Shown here in pieces: positions 62,421 through 64,000 of a DNA stretch of 64,000 nt (position 1 is its first letter; every line of letters begins with the position of its first letter). Under the pieces are notes generated by a model. It was not told the DNA's origin. It ran no database searches and worked only from the letters and a program-made list of their open reading frames with translations. Made by a program: the position numbers and the translations under genes. Source of the DNA: Halopseudomonas salegens (GTDB taxonomy: Bacteria; Pseudomonadota; Gammaproteobacteria; Pseudomonadales; Pseudomonadaceae); contig NZ_LT629787.1 of NCBI RefSeq assembly GCF_900105655.1, forward strand, positions 1,178,001 to 1,242,000. Reading direction: 5' to 3'.

Positions 62421-63189
62421 GAAAGAAACCATCGGGCGCACGATCACCGTCGCCTTTCTGGTCTGTCTGGTTTGTTCAGTAGTCGTGTCTACTGCAGCAG
62501 TCTCCTTGCGACCGACACAGATCCAGAACCAGTTGCTGGACAAGCAGCGCAATATTCTGTCGATTGCCGGCTTGTTGGAGCCCGGCACCAGTGTCGAAGA
62601 ACAGTTCAGCAAGATCACTCCACGGCTGGTTGATTTGCGTACGGGTGAGTTCACCGATGCAGAAGACCCGTTGACCTATGACGCGCAAGTTGCCTCTGGT
62701 GACCCGGCGCGCTCAATGAGTCTGGATGCCGGCGAGGATACGGCCAGCATCCGTCGTCGAAGTCATTACGCGACTGTCTATATGGTCGAAGGCGAGGATG
62801 GCCAGGTTGATACCTTGATCCTGCCGATCTACGGCGCAGGCCTGTGGTCAACGCTGTATGGCTTTGTGGCTCTGGAGGGCGACCTGAATACAGTGGTCGG
62901 GTTGGGTTTCTATCAGCATGCAGAAACACCGGGCCTGGGCGGTGAAGTAGACAATCCGAACTGGAAGCAGCAATGGGAAGGCAAAAAAATCTACAATCCC
63001 GAAGATGACGTTGCGACTCGCGTCGTGAAAGGCGGTGTCGACAGCGGGAGCCCCAGAGCAGAGTATTCGGTGGATGCGCTTGCCGGTGCCACGCTGACTT
63101 CGCGCGGGGTAGAAAACCTGGTGCGTTTCTGGATGGGTGAAAACGGCTTCCGTCCGTTCCTGAACAACCTCAGTGCAGGGGAGGCATAA
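62410..63189 (+). CDS. nqrC: Na+-translocating NADH:quinone reductase subunit C
   Basis: A 259-residue subunit from ATG 62410 ([16 protein letters not shown]), with GGAGGG upstream inside nqrB. One N-terminal membrane helix is followed by a periplasmic domain. The FMN-linked threonine is T228 in [11 protein letters not shown], the SGAT-type motif with A in place of [12 protein letters not shown] is also typical. Electrons pass from NqrF via NqrC to NqrB. Confidence 0.95.
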   Translation: MSAKKETIGRTITVAFLVCLVCSVVVSTAAVSLRPTQIQNQLLDKQRNILSIAGLLEPGTSVEEQFSKITPRLVDLRTGEFTDAEDPLTYDAQVASGDPARSMSLDAGEDTASIRRRSHYATVYMVEGEDGQVDTLILPIYGAGLWSTLYGFVALEGDLNTVVGLGFYQHAETPGLGGEVDNPNWKQQWEGKKIYNPEDDVATRVVKGGVDSGSPRAEYSVDALAGATLTSRGVENLVRFWMGENGFRPFLNNLSAGEA

Positions 63190-63191
63190 TC

Positions 63192-63863
63192 ATGGCTAAA
63201 GCAAGTGCCAAGCAGGTGCTCTTCGAGCCCATTTTCAGTAACAACCCGATCGCGCTACAAGTGTTGGGTATTTGTTCGGCTCTGGCCGTAACCACCAGTC
63301 TGAGCGTGACCCTGGTCATGTGTGTTGCTCTGACGATGGTGACTGCGTTTTCCAACCTGTTCATTTCGGTGATTCGTAACCAGATCCCCAGTGCGATCCG
63401 CATGATCGTACAAATGGTGATCATTGCTTCTCTGGTCATTCTGGTGGATCAGGTGCTCAAGGCCTATGCCTATGAAACCAGTCGGCAATTGTCGGTATTC
63501 GTTGGTCTGATTATCACCAACTGTATCGTCATGGGGCGCGCAGAAGCCTTTGCCATGCAGAATCCTCCGCATATGAGCTTTCTGGATGGTGTAGGTAATG
63601 GCCTGGGTTACAGTTTCATCCTGATTGTCGTTGCGGTCATTCGTGAGCTGTTCGGCGCTGGTTCGCTGTTCGGTATCGAGATTCTGCAATCGGTGAACAA
63701 TGGTGGCTGGTATCAGCCCAATGGCCTGTTGTTGTTGCCGCCTTCAGCATTTTTCATCATTGGCTTCACCATCTGGATTTTGCGCACCTGGGACAAAGGC
63801 CAGGTTGAGGAAGAAGAATTCAGGATGAAGCCGCAGACCCGGTCCCTCAAGGAGGCCATGTAA
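63192..63863 (+). CDS. nqrD: Na+-translocating NADH:quinone reductase subunit D
   Basis: A 223-residue integral membrane subunit with six likely helices. Near the start is [20 protein letters not shown], and [17 protein letters not shown] contains the cysteine that helps bind the Fe-S centre shared with NqrE. It follows nqrC by two bases. The last codons contain AAGGAGG for nqrE. Confidence 0.95.
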   Translation: MAKASAKQVLFEPIFSNNPIALQVLGICSALAVTTSLSVTLVMCVALTMVTAFSNLFISVIRNQIPSAIRMIVQMVIIASLVILVDQVLKAYAYETSRQLSVFVGLIITNCIVMGRAEAFAMQNPPHMSFLDGVGNGLGYSFILIVVAVIRELFGAGSLFGIEILQSVNNGGWYQPNGLLLLPPSAFFIIGFTIWILRTWDKGQVEEEEFRMKPQTRSLKEAM

Positions 63864-63865
63864 TC

Positions 63866-64000
63866 ATGATTGAACATTACATCAGCCTGCTGGTCAGGGC
63901 GATTTTTGTCGAGAATATGGCTCTGGCCTTCTTCCTTGGCATGTGTACCTTCCTGGCCATCTCGAAAAAAGTGCAGACCGCGTTGGGTCTGGGTATTGCT
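63866..64000 (+). CDS. nqrE: Na+-translocating NADH:quinone reductase subunit E (N-terminal part only)
   Basis: The first 45 codons from ATG 63866 ([27 protein letters not shown]) match the NqrE start, including the cysteine in FLGMCTFLA expected for the NqrD/E Fe-S centre. AAGGAGG lies 10 nt upstream, two bases after the nqrD stop region. The rest is outside the window. Confidence 0.92.
   Translation, partial: MIEHYISLLVRAIFVENMALAFFLGMCTFLAISKKVQTALGLGIA

Overview
The window is a stretch of core chromosome from a gammaproteobacterium of the Pseudomonas lineage. The tig-clpP-clpX-lon-hupB-ppiD run, the lexA-sulA / psrA / nagZ neighbourhood, fimL, fadBA and nqrABCDE are all arranged as I remember them from Pseudomonas. 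Base composition looks lower in GC than P. aeruginosa, so a Halopseudomonas (P. pertucinogena group) type organism is a reasonable guess, but the species cannot be fixed by reading alone. I see no insertion sequences, prophage, CRISPR arrays, rRNA or tRNA genes.

Layout. 1-3286 (minus): a two-gene DNA-repair operon, made of a FAN1-type VRR-NUC nuclease and a translationally coupled protein that joins a Cas4/Dna2-type nuclease domain to an XPD/DinG-type helicase (cut by the window edge). 3489-12191 (plus): protein quality control (trigger factor, ClpP, ClpX, Lon, HU-beta, PpiD), with good sigma-32-like promoters before clpX and lon. 12313-15158: a membrane-tethered TAXI-type binding protein, a lipoprotein esterase, and an rnk gene broken by an in-frame amber codon. 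15299-24180 (minus): gloB, mltD, a yejABEF/npp-type peptide importer and fabI. 24302-30356 (plus): methyltransferase, rnhA, dnaQ, dienoyl-CoA isomerase, fimL, nudC and a small membrane protein.

30399-35045 is an acyl-CoA-linked group: SDR and APH-like phosphotransferase, an SCP2 protein, and sohB-acuI. Two near-identical palindromes related to the PsrA-type motif lie in its promoter regions. 35137-40052 holds a DAHP synthase, a visibly GC-richer pair (ketopantoate-reductase-like protein and 5'-nucleotidase), cysB and a universal stress protein. 40487-47772 holds fadBA, topA and small conserved proteins.

47834-53363 contains the SOS regulator pair lexA-sulA with two LexA boxes, psrA with a palindromic operator over its own promoter, and a tightly packed run of a YkuD-type peptidase without signal peptide, nagZ (TTG start), a MscS-type channel and a thioinosine phosphorylase-like enzyme. 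53350-64000 contains csiV-like and mfd (minus, coupled), the long-form gap, a chalcone-isomerase-like periplasmic protein, and the start of the sodium-pumping NADH:quinone reductase operon nqrABCDE.

Most of the window is ordinary housekeeping DNA. The features most worth following are the nuclease-helicase/FAN1 operon with its LexA-like box, the interrupted rnk, the paired TCAAACG/CGTTTGA operators, and the likely cytoplasmic LD-carboxypeptidase coupled to nagZ.
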